Part shown: positions 21,570-21,583 of the stretch, piece by piece
How positions within the stretch are numbered: the first letter of the stretch is position 1
How the letters are laid out: each line of letters begins with the position of its first letter
Assembly (NCBI GenBank): GCA_964510345.1
Contig: CAZEBB010000033.1
Location: 1 to 21,583 of the forward strand
Source: JAAYQA01 sp964510345
GTDB taxonomy: Bacteria > Bacillota > Clostridia > Tissierellales > Peptoniphilaceae
Reading direction: 5' to 3'
Length of the DNA stretch: 21,583 bases
Made by a program: the position numbers and the translations under genes
Notes under the pieces: model-generated
Seen by the model: the letters and a program-made list of their open reading frames with translations, nothing else
Database searches by the model: none
What the model was told of the DNA's origin: nothing

Positions 21570-21583
21570 AAACATGAGCCGGT
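21559..21583 (+). CDS. Start of V-type ATPase subunit I gene (cut by window end)
   Basis: Only eight codons are visible: MAIENMSR. This resembles the MAIxKM opening of bacterial V-type ATPase subunit I, the large membrane subunit that forms the proton or sodium half-channel. It overlaps the preceding gene by 11 bases. The next in-frame ATG (21574) is an alternative start. The call is tentative because of the short length. Confidence 0.5.

Overview
The window reads as chromosomal DNA of an anaerobic, low-complexity-genome Firmicute (Clostridia/Tissierellia type; Peptoniphilaceae would fit, but that is inference). The reasons are the conserved Firmicute order dnaJ ... prmA-rsmE-mtaB-HIT-rpsU-nfeD-floA-phoH-ybeY-dgkA-cdd-era-recO, strong AGGAGG ribosome binding sites, oxygen-sensitive double-cubane reductase genes, and a V-type ATPase operon starting at the right edge. 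Base composition is balanced by eye. The sporulation genes yqfC/yqfD, which sit between floA and phoH in Bacillus, are absent, as are yqeY and the yqfF/pgpH gene, so a non-spore-forming organism is likely.

Layout. 1-1270: terminator of an upstream gene (probably dnaK), a promoter and dnaJ with its own terminator. 1382-4567: four tightly coupled genes for a double-cubane [8Fe-9S] reductase system: the ATP-driven activator, a degenerate 2-hydroxyacyl-CoA dehydratase-like paralogue, the double-cubane reductase and a DUF3343 protein. 4737-9270: an ABC-type cassette with a membrane protein carrying a large M1-peptidase-like ectodomain that lacks the zinc motif, an ATPase, a second membrane protein, and a penicillin-binding DD-carboxypeptidase. 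9298-10521 (minus strand): an OFA-family MFS carrier with a hairpin-rich leader. These 9 kb separate dnaJ from prmA, which are adjacent in many Firmicutes, so the segment looks like an accessory insertion into a core locus.

10786-13686: prmA, rsmE and mtaB, an overlapping RNA/protein modification operon. 13745-14359: a HIT hydrolase and rpsU (bS21, only 59 residues), each with its own promoter. 14501-16748: nfeD, floA and an unrecognised membrane-anchored coiled-coil protein (membrane microdomain module). 16848-20956: phoH, ybeY, a DgkA-PAP2 fusion, cdd, era and recO, with phoH/ybeY, ybeY/dgkA, cdd/era and era/recO overlapping. 20957-21245: a regulatory region with tandem sigma-A-type promoters and two palindromes, followed by the V-type ATPase subunit H gene and the first codons of the subunit I gene, cut by the window end.

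No tRNA, rRNA, CRISPR array, insertion sequence or phage gene was seen. Several genes most likely start at TTG or at a second Met, because the first in-frame start lies inside or directly against the Shine-Dalgarno sequence; coordinates here follow the start with the better spacing.
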